Source: JANXZS01 sp963797255 (GTDB lineage Bacteria; Acidobacteriota; Terriglobia; Terriglobales; Acidobacteriaceae). From it: DNA of 64,000 bases. The notes under the pieces are model-generated. The model did not search any database. It had not been told where the DNA came from and saw only the letters and a program-made list of their open reading frames with translations. The position numbers were made by a program, and so were the translations under genes. The stretch lies in contig CAWCOV010000041.1 in assembly GCA_963797255.1 (NCBI GenBank), positions 1 to 64,000 on the forward strand. Reading direction: 5' to 3'. This document shows, one piece after another, positions 10,131-17,715 of the stretch; within the stretch, counting starts at the first letter, position 1; every line of letters starts with the position of its first letter.

Positions 10131-10291
10131 GGAGGCCAGTGACGCAACTTGTAACAAATCTCTTGGAGCGGAAGGCTGAGAGATATACTCGATCAAGCCG
10201 TCCTTCCTACACTTACTTGGATGCCGGAAGCCACTTCGGGTTTCAGGAATCTTTCACCGTCTAACTGGAACCTACGAGCAAGTACTGCAAT
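10094..10291 (-). ncRNA. Candidate small RNA or structured leader
   Basis: This non-coding stretch is bounded on the minus strand by a promoter-like pair upstream and a strong terminator hairpin downstream. The 5' part (CAGTACTTG) can pair with the 3' part (CAAGT and ACTG, separated by six bases), closing a long stem just before the terminator; GGAAGG and CCTTCC can pair inside. No open frame with a ribosome site is present. About 195 bases. I could not match it to a known riboswitch or to 6S RNA. It lies upstream of the PCYCGC gene on the same strand, so a 5' leader with an attenuator is the main alternative. Confidence 0.4.
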
Positions 10292-10297
10292 GTTTGA

Positions 10298-10326
10298 AGT
10301 CTATCCGGCTTTTGGTAACTTTACAA
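10298..10326 (-). promoter_or_regulatory. Candidate sigma-70-like promoter for the small RNA
   Basis: On the minus strand TTGTAA and TAGACT are separated by 17 bases, giving a predicted start near 10290. The match is moderate and was chosen partly because of the terminator downstream. Confidence 0.35.
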
Positions 10327-10449
10327 GGAAAAGCGCAAAAATAATTCATTTTCCAGTAGAAAATGTCGGCCCCAAAGCCTCAGTTGTATGATTTAACGGA
10401 TAGTTAACGTACTATTTCGAACCTGCGCACTCGATCACCGAAGAGGTAA

Positions 10450-10692
10450 GTGTTGGAAAACAATAGATTTTCAGGTGAAAATCCGATTGAGGGCCCAGCG
10501 GAGACCATCACTTCCGGTCAAAGAGAGCCGCGACAGCTCATGAAAGCCGGATTCTTGATGTTGACCTCTGCGGTCTTGGGTGGGGTAGCCTTTGCGATTT
10601 GGAATAAACGACAGATCGGAAGCATGAAAGAGACATCCGAAAGTATCGAAACCCGGCCTGTCCATATCGTGGACGATGACGCGATCTACTGA
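10450..10692 (+). CDS. Small single-helix membrane protein, function unknown
   Basis: Eighty residues beginning at a GTG preceded by GAAGAGG. A polar N-terminal arm (about 30 residues) is followed by one membrane helix (AGFLMLTSAVLGGVAFAIW), a basic NKR stop-transfer signal and a polar C-terminal tail. No family is recognised. It is convergent with the pterin dehydratase gene and has no partner on its strand. The ribosome site and helix make a real gene likely, though evidence beyond that is thin. Confidence 0.5.
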   Translation: MLENNRFSGENPIEGPAETITSGQREPRQLMKAGFLMLTSAVLGGVAFAIWNKRQIGSMKETSESIETRPVHIVDDDAIY

Positions 10693-10733
10693 GTGCCCGT
10701 GGGAATGCCATTGAATATGGCACTCTAAGGAAC

Positions 10734-11024
10734 TTACTGGGCGGGCCCGAAAACCAGGTCACAAGCGGCAGCCAACTCAAAGTCCGCATCGGTCAAGCCA
10801 CCTGCATCATGAGAAATCAGGGCAAGCCGCACCTTGTTATACCGAATGTCGATGTCTGGATGATGCCCGATATCTTCGGCCTCTTTGCCGACAAGATTTA
10901 CAAATTGGAGAGAATGGAGGAAATCGGTGAAGGTGTAGAGCCTGACAATCTCGCCACCCTCGAGTTTCCACTCCGGAAGGGATTTCAGCTTTTCCTGGAT
11001 AGCCGATGCACTTAGAACCGCCAT
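10734..11024 (-). CDS. Pterin-4-alpha-carbinolamine dehydratase
   Basis: A 96-residue protein of the PCD/DCoH family, which dehydrates 4a-hydroxytetrahydropterin after aromatic amino acid hydroxylation. The active-site signature HHPDIDIRYNKV is present, as are the typical LISHDAGGLTDADFELA C-terminal helix and an N-terminal WKLEGGEIVRLYTF strand. The ATG has a strong GAGGAGG site and lies 18 bases behind the response regulator stop, so the two are probably one transcript. No phenylalanine hydroxylase is in the window, so the role could equally be in pterin recycling for another enzyme. Confidence 0.93.
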   Translation of the reverse strand: MAVLSASAIQEKLKSLPEWKLEGGEIVRLYTFTDFLHSLQFVNLVGKEAEDIGHHPDIDIRYNKVRLALISHDAGGLTDADFELAAACDLVFGPAQ

Positions 11025-11042
11025 GTATACCTCCTCAGTCAG

Positions 11043-12146
11043 CTACCGGCCGTCTTCGGAGTAGCTGAGCGGAGCATAGCCCCGCGATTGGTGACCTATC
11101 TCTGCTCGCAGGTCCTCCCATAGTTGATCGGGAAGGCTGAGATAAGTCTGGACTACAGTTGGATCGAATTGTGAGCCGGCACAGCGGCGAATCTCTCGCC
11201 GGGCCGAGTCAAAACTGCTCGCGCTGCGGTACGGACGATCGGACGTGATTGCGTCCAGAGTATCGGCTACCGCAAAGATCCGCGCCCCCAGGGGTATTGC
11301 ATCCCCCCTCAGCCCTCGTGGATATCCTGTCCCGTCGAAGTGCTCCTGATGGCTATAAACAATCTCCGCAGCTTCATGCAGGAAGGGAATCTTACGCAGG
11401 ATGTTATATCCGCGAGCACAATGCTCGCGCATTATTAGCTGCTCTTCGACAGTCAGTCTCCCGGGCTTCAGCAAGATCGCGTCCGGAATCGCCATTTTGC
11501 CAATATCATGCAGAAAGGCACCGCGAGCAATAATGCGGATCTGCGCGGGGCCAAGGCCTAACGCTCTGGAAAGGGCGATGGTGAATGCGGTTACGCGCTT
11601 CGAATGGCCCTCTGTTTCAGAGTCTTTCAGATCCAACGCATCGCCAAGCGCCTCTAACGTCACGTCGTAGGAGCGTTCGAGATCAGCGACGGCCTGTCCC
11701 AGCATTTCTGTGCGGGACGAGACCAATTGCTCTAAATTATGGCGAAATTGGGAGTTCTGCTTCACCAGAACGCGGTAATCCAACGCTCTGCGGACCGTTT
11801 TGTGTAACTGCGCGTTCTCAAAAGGTTTTAGCAAGTAGTCGTAGGCTCCCCGGCGCATGGCGGTAATGGCGGTTCCGATGTCATGAATAGCAGTAATCAT
11901 GACAACGGGCGTGTCTGGCTGTAATTGTTTAACGCGGTCAAGCAGGCCCAGCCCGTCGATACCGCGAGTCGTTATGTCAGATAGAACCAGGTCGTAAGGT
12001 TCACCCTCCTCCACATAGCGCAACGCTTCCGAACTGCTGGAGGCGAGAATTGGCTGATATTCCGCCACTTTCAGGGCCGCGGCAATTGCCGTCCGTACGT
12101 TTTCGTCGTCGTCCACAATCAGGATTCGAACCGACGCCATTCCCAT
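11043..12146 (-). CDS. Response regulator with HD-GYP domain
   Basis: Two-domain cytoplasmic signalling protein. Residues 1-125 form a receiver: ILIVDDDENVRTAI acidic pocket, phospho-acceptor Asp in LVLSDIT, and the conserved Lys in YLLKPFE. A coiled linker leads to an HD-GYP domain with HDIGKMAIPDAIL, REHCARGYNIL and HQEHFDGTGYPRGL, the motifs of c-di-GMP phosphodiesterases. Phosphorylation by an unlinked histidine kinase probably controls c-di-GMP breakdown. Several starts are possible (GTG, ATG, ATG in a row); the first ATG is given. The pterin dehydratase follows in the same direction. Confidence 0.92.
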   Translation of the reverse strand: MGMASVRILIVDDDENVRTAIAAALKVAEYQPILASSSSEALRYVEEGEPYDLVLSDITTRGIDGLGLLDRVKQLQPDTPVVMITAIHDIGTAITAMRRGAYDYLLKPFENAQLHKTVRRALDYRVLVKQNSQFRHNLEQLVSSRTEMLGQAVADLERSYDVTLEALGDALDLKDSETEGHSKRVTAFTIALSRALGLGPAQIRIIARGAFLHDIGKMAIPDAILLKPGRLTVEEQLIMREHCARGYNILRKIPFLHEAAEIVYSHQEHFDGTGYPRGLRGDAIPLGARIFAVADTLDAITSDRPYRSASSFDSARREIRRCAGSQFDPTVVQTYLSLPDQLWEDLRAEIGHQSRGYAPLSYSEDGR

Positions 12147-12152
12147 CCCCAC

Positions 12153-12509
12153 TTCTATCCCGCCAATATTACGCGGATTCTATCAGGAGAACCTGCAAAG
12201 CCGACGCTTCCGGGCTACAAGACGCTTTTCCTGCGAGCGTCGTGTTTCAAAACCAAAACTCCGGCTGAAAATAAGGATCTTTTGCCTTATACTTGCAGAC
12301 CCGCGCAGGCATCCAAAACGACATGCGCGGCTACATCCCGGGGAAACTCTGGTACAGTTTACTTATCAGTCACACGGCATTTCCCCTGGAAGTTCAATTT
12401 ATCCCGGAGACTAGCGTTCCGGACAGAGAAATGACTATTGACTCCTACGTATTTCGAGGGATTCTTGTTCAACTTTGATCGTGCTTTTCTCGGAAATCGT
12501 CAGTCATCA
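12153..12509. other. Intergenic region between divergent regulators
   Basis: About 360 bases separating the HD-GYP regulator from the sigma factor gene. A TATACT hexamer at 12288-12293 could be a -10 element for the sigma factor gene, without a convincing -35. Short frames here lack ribosome sites and are not called. Confidence 0.4.
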
Positions 12510-13037
12510 ATGATCTCGTCGGTCAAGAGATCCGTTGAAGATCGCCAACGGGATGTCTATGACAGTCATTGCCATCGTGTCTTCGCGTTGGCCTATTACA
12601 TGGTAGGCAATGAGATACACGCTGAAGAGACCATGGGAAATACGTTCGTAAAAGCCTTCCAGGCGACCGAGGAACCGGACGCCAAACAGATTGATAGCTG
12701 CCTGATTGGCGAGTTGCGGGAGCGGGTGTCTTTCGAGAAAACCTTGCCGCCGGTGGAAGCCTCAATTGAGGATTCGCTGGCCAACCGCAATGTCAAAAAG
12801 ACGGAATTGGAAGAGGCAATCCGTGAATTGCCCCCGACCGAACGCCTGGCATTTCTGCTGAAAGATGTAGAGGGTTATTCGATCCCAGCCATTAGCGAAA
12901 GAATGAATATCAGTGCACAGGAGTTACCAGGCATCCTCATGAGCGCCCGAATCCGGCTCCGTTCCGTTCTGGCAGCCGCTGTAAAGGCCACTGAGCCCGA
13001 CCATACTGGAGACTCATCGGAAGCCGAAGCAGCATAG
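12510..13037 (+). CDS. ECF-like RNA polymerase sigma factor
   Basis: About 175 residues with two sigma regions. Region 2 is around VYDSHCHRVFALAYYMVGNE and ETMGNTFVKAFQ; region 4 is IRELPPTERLAFLL, VEGYSIPAISERM and the helix MSARIRLRSVL. The linker is short, as in extracytoplasmic-function sigma factors. No anti-sigma factor gene is adjacent. The ATG chosen gives a natural N-terminus but lacks a clear ribosome site; the frame is open for another 24 codons upstream. The region 2 sequence is diverged, so activity as a promoter-binding factor is inferred from architecture only. Confidence 0.78.
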   Translation: MISSVKRSVEDRQRDVYDSHCHRVFALAYYMVGNEIHAEETMGNTFVKAFQATEEPDAKQIDSCLIGELRERVSFEKTLPPVEASIEDSLANRNVKKTELEEAIRELPPTERLAFLLKDVEGYSIPAISERMNISAQELPGILMSARIRLRSVLAAAVKATEPDHTGDSSEAEAA

Positions 13038-13052
13038 CCGCCGGCATTCCGC

Positions 13053-14453
13053 CTACGATTTCCTACTTCGAGCCTTCAGTTCGCGTCGTTTTTTCGCCCA
13101 TCCAGCTATATTCGTCTGTCTCGAACGGCCCATTGCCAGTGCGTCCGCAGGAACATCCTCGGTTACGCAGGAGGCCGCGGCGATATACGCACCATCCCCC
13201 ACATCTACAGGCGAGACAAGTGTCGAATGGCTCCCGACGAATACTCCCTCTCCAATGGTGGTGGTGTGCTTGTTCACACCGTCGTAGTTGCAGGTAATCG
13301 TGCCAGCTCCGATGTTGACTCCGGCCCCAATGACGGCATCGCCCAGGTAGGTCAAATGACTCGCCTTGGAGCCCTTGCCCAATTTGACCTTCTTGGTTTC
13401 TACGAAATTCCCGACGTGCGCCTCTTCGCCAATTTCGCAGCCCGGGCGAAGATGCGAATAGGGGCCGATGTTGGCCCCTGCGGCGATTTTTGAATCAGTA
13501 ATAATCGAGCCTTGGCGAATGATTACGCCGTCGCCAATTTCCGCATTCTCGATCACAGAGTTTGAACGGATGCGGCAATCCTGACCGATCTTCGTCCTTC
13601 CTAAAAGCTGAACTCCCGGCTCAATGATCGTGTCGGCACCAACCTCCACATCAGCATCGATAAAGCTTGTCTCCGGGCGAAAGATGGTGACGCCCTGCGA
13701 CATTAGCCTGCGAGCGGTGCTGTCACGCAACGCAGAATCCAACTGGACAAGTTCGGCAATCGTGTTGGCGCCAAGGATCTCATCGGGAAATTCCGCCTCG
13801 AGTGCGACCACTCGTTCGCCGGCCGCCGTAAGGATCGACGCCATGTCCGTAAGGTAATACTCGCCGTGCACATTTGCTGTTTTCAACTCGTTGATGTGCC
13901 GGTACAGGGATGCCGTCTGAAACGCATAAAAACCCGAATTCACTTCCTGGATCTTTGCCTGTTCCGGCGTAAGCGCCTTCTGCTCCACGACCGCTAGAAC
14001 TTCCACTGAAGCGGGATGTTTGCGGATGACTCGGCCGTATCCGTGAGAGTCAGAAGGAGAAGCCGCAAGGATCGTCATCGCCGCCTTCTGCGCAACATGG
14101 AAATCGCGAATGCCCGCAATGGTTTCCTTGCGGATCAGCGGAGCATCTCCTGATAGAACTAGAAAGTCATCGTATTTCTCAACAGCCGATTGCGCGCTCA
14201 GGATCGCGTGACCTGTTCCGCGTTGCTCGGTTTGCAGAACGAAGTTCACGCCCGTGGACTCGACCGCACTCTTTACCCGTTCAGCCTCGTGCCCGACAAC
14301 GACGTACACATCTTTAGTTGGAACCACGCTGGCGGCAGCCGCAATGACGTGTGCCAACAACGGCTTTCCGCCGATCTCGTGCAGGACCTTTGGCCGTTTC
14401 GATTTCAGGCGCGTCCCTTTACCTGCCGCCATTATGACAATCGCAAATTTCAT
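13053..14453 (-). CDS. glmU: Bifunctional GlmU: N-acetylglucosamine-1-P uridyltransferase / acetyltransferase
   Basis: Makes UDP-GlcNAc for peptidoglycan and lipopolysaccharide. Residues 1-230 carry the uridyltransferase fold with MAAGKGTRLKSKRPKVLH (nucleotide loop), QTEQRGTGHA and SGDAPLI. The remainder is a left-handed beta-helix of hexapeptide repeats, with acetyltransferase residues in LRPGCEIG, FVETKK, SHLTYLGDA and NYDG. At 466 residues it is full length. The ATG starts four bases after the stop of the second M16 peptidase, which suggests cotranscription. The upstream in-frame extension is non-homologous and was excluded. Confidence 0.97.
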   Translation of the reverse strand: MKFAIVIMAAGKGTRLKSKRPKVLHEIGGKPLLAHVIAAAASVVPTKDVYVVVGHEAERVKSAVESTGVNFVLQTEQRGTGHAILSAQSAVEKYDDFLVLSGDAPLIRKETIAGIRDFHVAQKAAMTILAASPSDSHGYGRVIRKHPASVEVLAVVEQKALTPEQAKIQEVNSGFYAFQTASLYRHINELKTANVHGEYYLTDMASILTAAGERVVALEAEFPDEILGANTIAELVQLDSALRDSTARRLMSQGVTIFRPETSFIDADVEVGADTIIEPGVQLLGRTKIGQDCRIRSNSVIENAEIGDGVIIRQGSIITDSKIAAGANIGPYSHLRPGCEIGEEAHVGNFVETKKVKLGKGSKASHLTYLGDAVIGAGVNIGAGTITCNYDGVNKHTTTIGEGVFVGSHSTLVSPVDVGDGAYIAAASCVTEDVPADALAMGRSRQTNIAGWAKKRRELKARSRKS

Positions 14454-14457
14454 TTGA

Positions 14458-15919
14458 TTACTGGCCCTCTCCGCCGGGTGCCGCCATTCCCGGAGGCATG
14501 GGTATGGTGATATCGACTGGCTGAACCTTACCCAGCTTATCCAGTGGCGTGACGAACTCCGAGGCGTTACCAACTACTAGAATCGCAAGCTTGGAAGGAT
14601 CAACATACTTCTTCGCCACTCTCTGGACATCGGCAGTCGTTACCTTCTCAACGCCCGTGCGGTACTTCTCAAGGTAGTCAGAGGGGTATCCGTAGAACTC
14701 CAGCCTCACGCGTTCGGCCAGGATCTTTTCCTTGCTGTCGTAGCTGAAAATGAAGGAATTCAGAATCTGATCCTTTGCCTTCTGCAATTCGAGTTCGGTG
14801 TAGGGTTGTGTCTTCAGATTGTCAATTTCTTTCAACATGGCCTGCGTCGCGTCCACTGTGCTTGCGCTCTTTGTGCCAGCCACCACGCGGAATATCCCCG
14901 GATGATCGTAGGACGCTCCGTACCCGCCGCCAACGGAGTAGGCGAGTCCAAGCTTGGTGCGGACCTGCTGGAACAAGCGCGAACCGAAGCCGCCGCTGAA
15001 AATTTCGTTCATCGCTGTCAGCGCGTAGTAATCGGGATTATTGCGCTGCGTACCGATGCCCACGATCCAAATATTGCTCTGGTTTACATCCTGCTTGTCC
15101 ACCAGGTAGACGCCCGCCTTGGGACCCGCGAATGTCTCCACCGGGGCATCGATCTTAACGCCCTTCTTCAGACGGCTCAAATACCGCGCGCAGCTTCTGC
15201 TCCATCTGCACCGCATCAAAATCGCCAACCACTCCGATAATGATGTTGTTTGGCGCAACAGTGCGCTCATGCCACTTCTTCAGATCGTCGACCGTTACCG
15301 ACATGACGGTTGCGATCTCAGGTTCACGGGAATATGGACTACTGGCGCCATAGACCAGCTTGCGTGCCTCACGCGATGCGATGCCGGAAGCATCGTCGTT
15401 GCGCCGGACAATTCCGGCCGCAGCCTGCTGTTTGGCGAGTTGAAGCTTCTGGTCGTTGAAGGCCGGGTGCTCAAGCACATCAACAGCGATCCCGAATACC
15501 AGGTCCTCATCTGCCTTAAGGCAAGACCAACTCACCGCAGTGGAGTCAATATCACCGCCGGTTTCAACCTTCGCTGCTTTCGCCTCCAGCAGATCGTCCA
15601 TTGCGTCGCCGTCCATCTTCGCGGTGCCGCTGGTCCGCCACGTCTCGCCGTAGAGAGTTACCATGCCGGCTTTTGAGGGCTCTTCGTTGCGCGATCCGCC
15701 GCGAATATTGATGATGCCGTTCACAAACGGGAGTTCGTGGTCCTCCTGAAGAAAGATCACCAATCCATTCGGCAATTCAATTCGTTTAGGCTGCTGCGGA
15801 TGAAAAGGGCTAAGAGGCGGAGTTTGAATCGACTTCCACGGTTGAGCCTGTTGAGCGTTGGAAGGCTGCACTGCTAGAAGAATCAAAGCTGCGAGGGCCA
15901 AAGTTGTCTTGTAAATCAC
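14458..15919 (-). pseudogene. M16B peptidase subunit lacking the zinc motif, one frameshift
   Basis: Partner subunit of a heterodimeric M16B metallopeptidase. A signal peptide (MIYKTTLALAALILLA) precedes the LPNGLVIFLQEDHELPFV N-terminal strand. Where active subunits have HxxEH this one has GMVTLYGETW, so zinc binding is lost. The C-terminal half keeps the substrate-positioning Arg and Tyr (LFQQVRTKLGLAYSVGGGYG). An extra base near 15172 breaks the frame between AVFEP and LKKGVKIDAP; removal restores 487 codons. The start overlaps the upstream peptidase stop by four bases. The rest of both halves is well conserved, which favours a sequencing error over gene death. Confidence 0.85.
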
Positions 15920-17451
15920 TTGGCACCTCCGTTGGGTTGGGCTGGCGCTTTGGGCGCTTCAAACTCGATTATTGCCGACGTGCGGTTACTCTCAACGAAC
16001 ACCTTGTTTGCCACCCTCTGGATGTCGGCTTTTGAAACCTTGTCGATGCGATCCAATTGCTTGAAAAGTTCTCGCCAGTCCCCGTATCTCATCTGGAAGA
16101 CGACCAGTTGTTCCGCGAGACCCTGATTGTCCGCGAGACCGCGCAGCAGGTCTGCTCTGGCTCTCGTCTTGAACATCGCCAATTCTTCATCCGAAACCGG
16201 CGTGGACTTCATCTTGTCGATTTCTTTGTGGATGGCATCCTGCATCTGCTGCGGCGTGTGACCCGGCACAGGCACAGCGTAGAAGGCGAACAGGCCGGGA
16301 TACTTATCCCCAGGGAATCCCGAAAATCCTTCTGCTACGGCTGCGATTTGCTGATCACGAACCAGGCTGCGATAGAGGCGCGACGTGCGGCCATTCGAGA
16401 AGATGTCGGAGATTGCTGTGTAGGTGGCGTCGTCCGGATCGCGATAATCGGGGCGATGATAACCCTCAATAAAGAAAGGCTGAGTGGCCTCGCGAATGAT
16501 TACTTTCTTTTCAGCCCGTTGCGGCGGCTCTACGGTGGTCATCCCTTCAAGCTGAGGACCCGTTGGAATGCGTCCAAAGTATTTCTCGAGAATCGGCATA
16601 ACCGTTGCGGCTTTTACGTCTCCTACTACGCCGACAACCATATTCGCGGGAACGTAGTACTTCTTGTGGAAGGCGTCTGCCTGCGTGGCTGTGATCTGAC
16701 TCAACTCAGAAGCCCAGCCGACACCGGGGCGCCCATATGGATGTGCTACGTAAGCTGCAGCTAGAAACTGTTCAACCATTCTGCCGATTGGATTGGAATC
16801 GGTACGCATGCGGCGTTCTTCCATCACCACGTCGCGTTCCTTATAGAATTCGCGGGGTACGGGGTTCATGATGCGGTCGCTCTCAAGATAAGCCCAAAGC
16901 TCGAAGCGGTTCGACGGCATGCTCCACATATATTGTGTTGAATCCAGGCTGGTGGAGGCGTTCACGCCGGTTGCGCCATTCTGTTCGGCGATCTCGGTAA
17001 ACTCGTTGGGGATAACGAACTTTTCGGCTGCTGCCGTCGCGGCGTCAAACTGCTCTTTCAGCTGCTTCAGCTTCGCTTCGTCCTGACCCACGCGTTTGCG
17101 GTACTCAGCGTCATATGCAGCGTAAGTCTCTTCAACCTTGGCAAGGGCGAGTTTCTCTTGCGCGTAGTCGGTTGTGCCAATGTCCTTCGTTCCTTTGAAG
17201 GCGAGATGCTCAAACATATGAGCGAGTCCTGATTGGCCTCCCGGGTCGTTTGCATCGCCCGCATCGACCATTGTCCAGAACGAAAATACCGGCGCCTCAG
17301 GCCTTTCACAGACAATGAGGGTCAAGCCGTTTGGCAGGACTTTCGTAGTGATTCTTTTTTCAAAACTGGCGAGATCCTGAGCGGGCGCGGCTATTGCCAA
17401 CGTGCACAAGACGGCAAGCGATCGGATTACAGAACGGGACGTGAAAATCAT
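15916..17451 (-). CDS. M16B zinc metallopeptidase, catalytic subunit
   Basis: A 511-residue exported peptidase. After the signal peptide (SLAVLCTLAIAAPAQ) it carries TKVLPNGLTLIVCE and the inverted zinc motif HMFEHLAFKGT (HxxEH), with a downstream Glu in YKERDVVMEERRM. The second half has LYRSLVRDQQIAAVAEG, in which the usual Tyr of the Arg/Tyr pair is replaced. The partner gene downstream has the reverse pattern, so the two probably form one active site between them, as known for M16B heterodimers. Acts in the periplasm on peptides; substrate unknown. First gene of an operon with its partner and glmU. Confidence 0.93.
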   Translation of the reverse strand: MIFTSRSVIRSLAVLCTLAIAAPAQDLASFEKRITTKVLPNGLTLIVCERPEAPVFSFWTMVDAGDANDPGGQSGLAHMFEHLAFKGTKDIGTTDYAQEKLALAKVEETYAAYDAEYRKRVGQDEAKLKQLKEQFDAATAAAEKFVIPNEFTEIAEQNGATGVNASTSLDSTQYMWSMPSNRFELWAYLESDRIMNPVPREFYKERDVVMEERRMRTDSNPIGRMVEQFLAAAYVAHPYGRPGVGWASELSQITATQADAFHKKYYVPANMVVGVVGDVKAATVMPILEKYFGRIPTGPQLEGMTTVEPPQRAEKKVIIREATQPFFIEGYHRPDYRDPDDATYTAISDIFSNGRTSRLYRSLVRDQQIAAVAEGFSGFPGDKYPGLFAFYAVPVPGHTPQQMQDAIHKEIDKMKSTPVSDEELAMFKTRARADLLRGLADNQGLAEQLVVFQMRYGDWRELFKQLDRIDKVSKADIQRVANKVFVESNRTSAIIEFEAPKAPAQPNGGAK

Positions 17452-17597
17452 TGTTGAGCTTCGACCTCAATTTGGCTCTATCTGCTCCTTAGACTTCGGA
17501 GGAAAGAATTGCGTAACAGTAGAGACTTGATTTCGAAACTACCGGGAGGGAAACGCCATGTCAAACTGCAGATTACCCAAGAACGACGTTGCTTTTC

Positions 17598-17613
17598 GAC
17601 CACTTAGGTGGTC
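17598..17613. promoter_or_regulatory. Inverted repeat upstream of the fad operon promoter
   Basis: GACCAC-TTAG-GTGGTC, a perfect six-base inverted repeat with four-base centre, ends three bases before the -35 hexamer. Geometry fits a dimeric regulator site, but the sequence differs from the repeat inside the promoter. Confidence 0.4.
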
Positions 17614-17616
17614 TCC

Positions 17617-17646
17617 TTGACCAAATGAATGCCGATTCATTATGCT
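17617..17646 (+). promoter_or_regulatory. Sigma-70-like promoter of the fatty acid oxidation operon
   Basis: TTGACC and TATGCT are separated by 18 bases and lie about 70 bases before the first gene. It is the only good promoter match in this intergenic region on the plus strand. Confidence 0.6.
17624..17641. promoter_or_regulatory. Putative operator within the promoter spacer
   Basis: AATGAAT-GCCG-ATTCATT, a perfect seven-base inverted repeat, fills the spacer between the -35 and -10 hexamers, so a bound dimer would block polymerase. The half-site resembles the TGAATGA/TCATTCA half-sites I recall for the Bacillus subtilis fatty-acid repressor FadR (TetR family). No regulator gene is in the neighbourhood. 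Confidence 0.5.
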
Positions 17647-17715
17647 TCGAAGGTTTTCAGTGTGGTAGTTCGCGGGTGCTGAGATGCGGAGCCTTGCCGA
17701 ACAGGAGTTCAAACG

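Noticed and set aside
10052..10264. Plus-strand open frame of 70 codons over the candidate small RNA
   Set aside because: No ribosome site, very basic composition without domain, and it crosses the terminator hairpin.
12293..12478. Open frame upstream of the sigma factor
   Set aside because: No ribosome site, no homology, and it overlaps the probable promoter.
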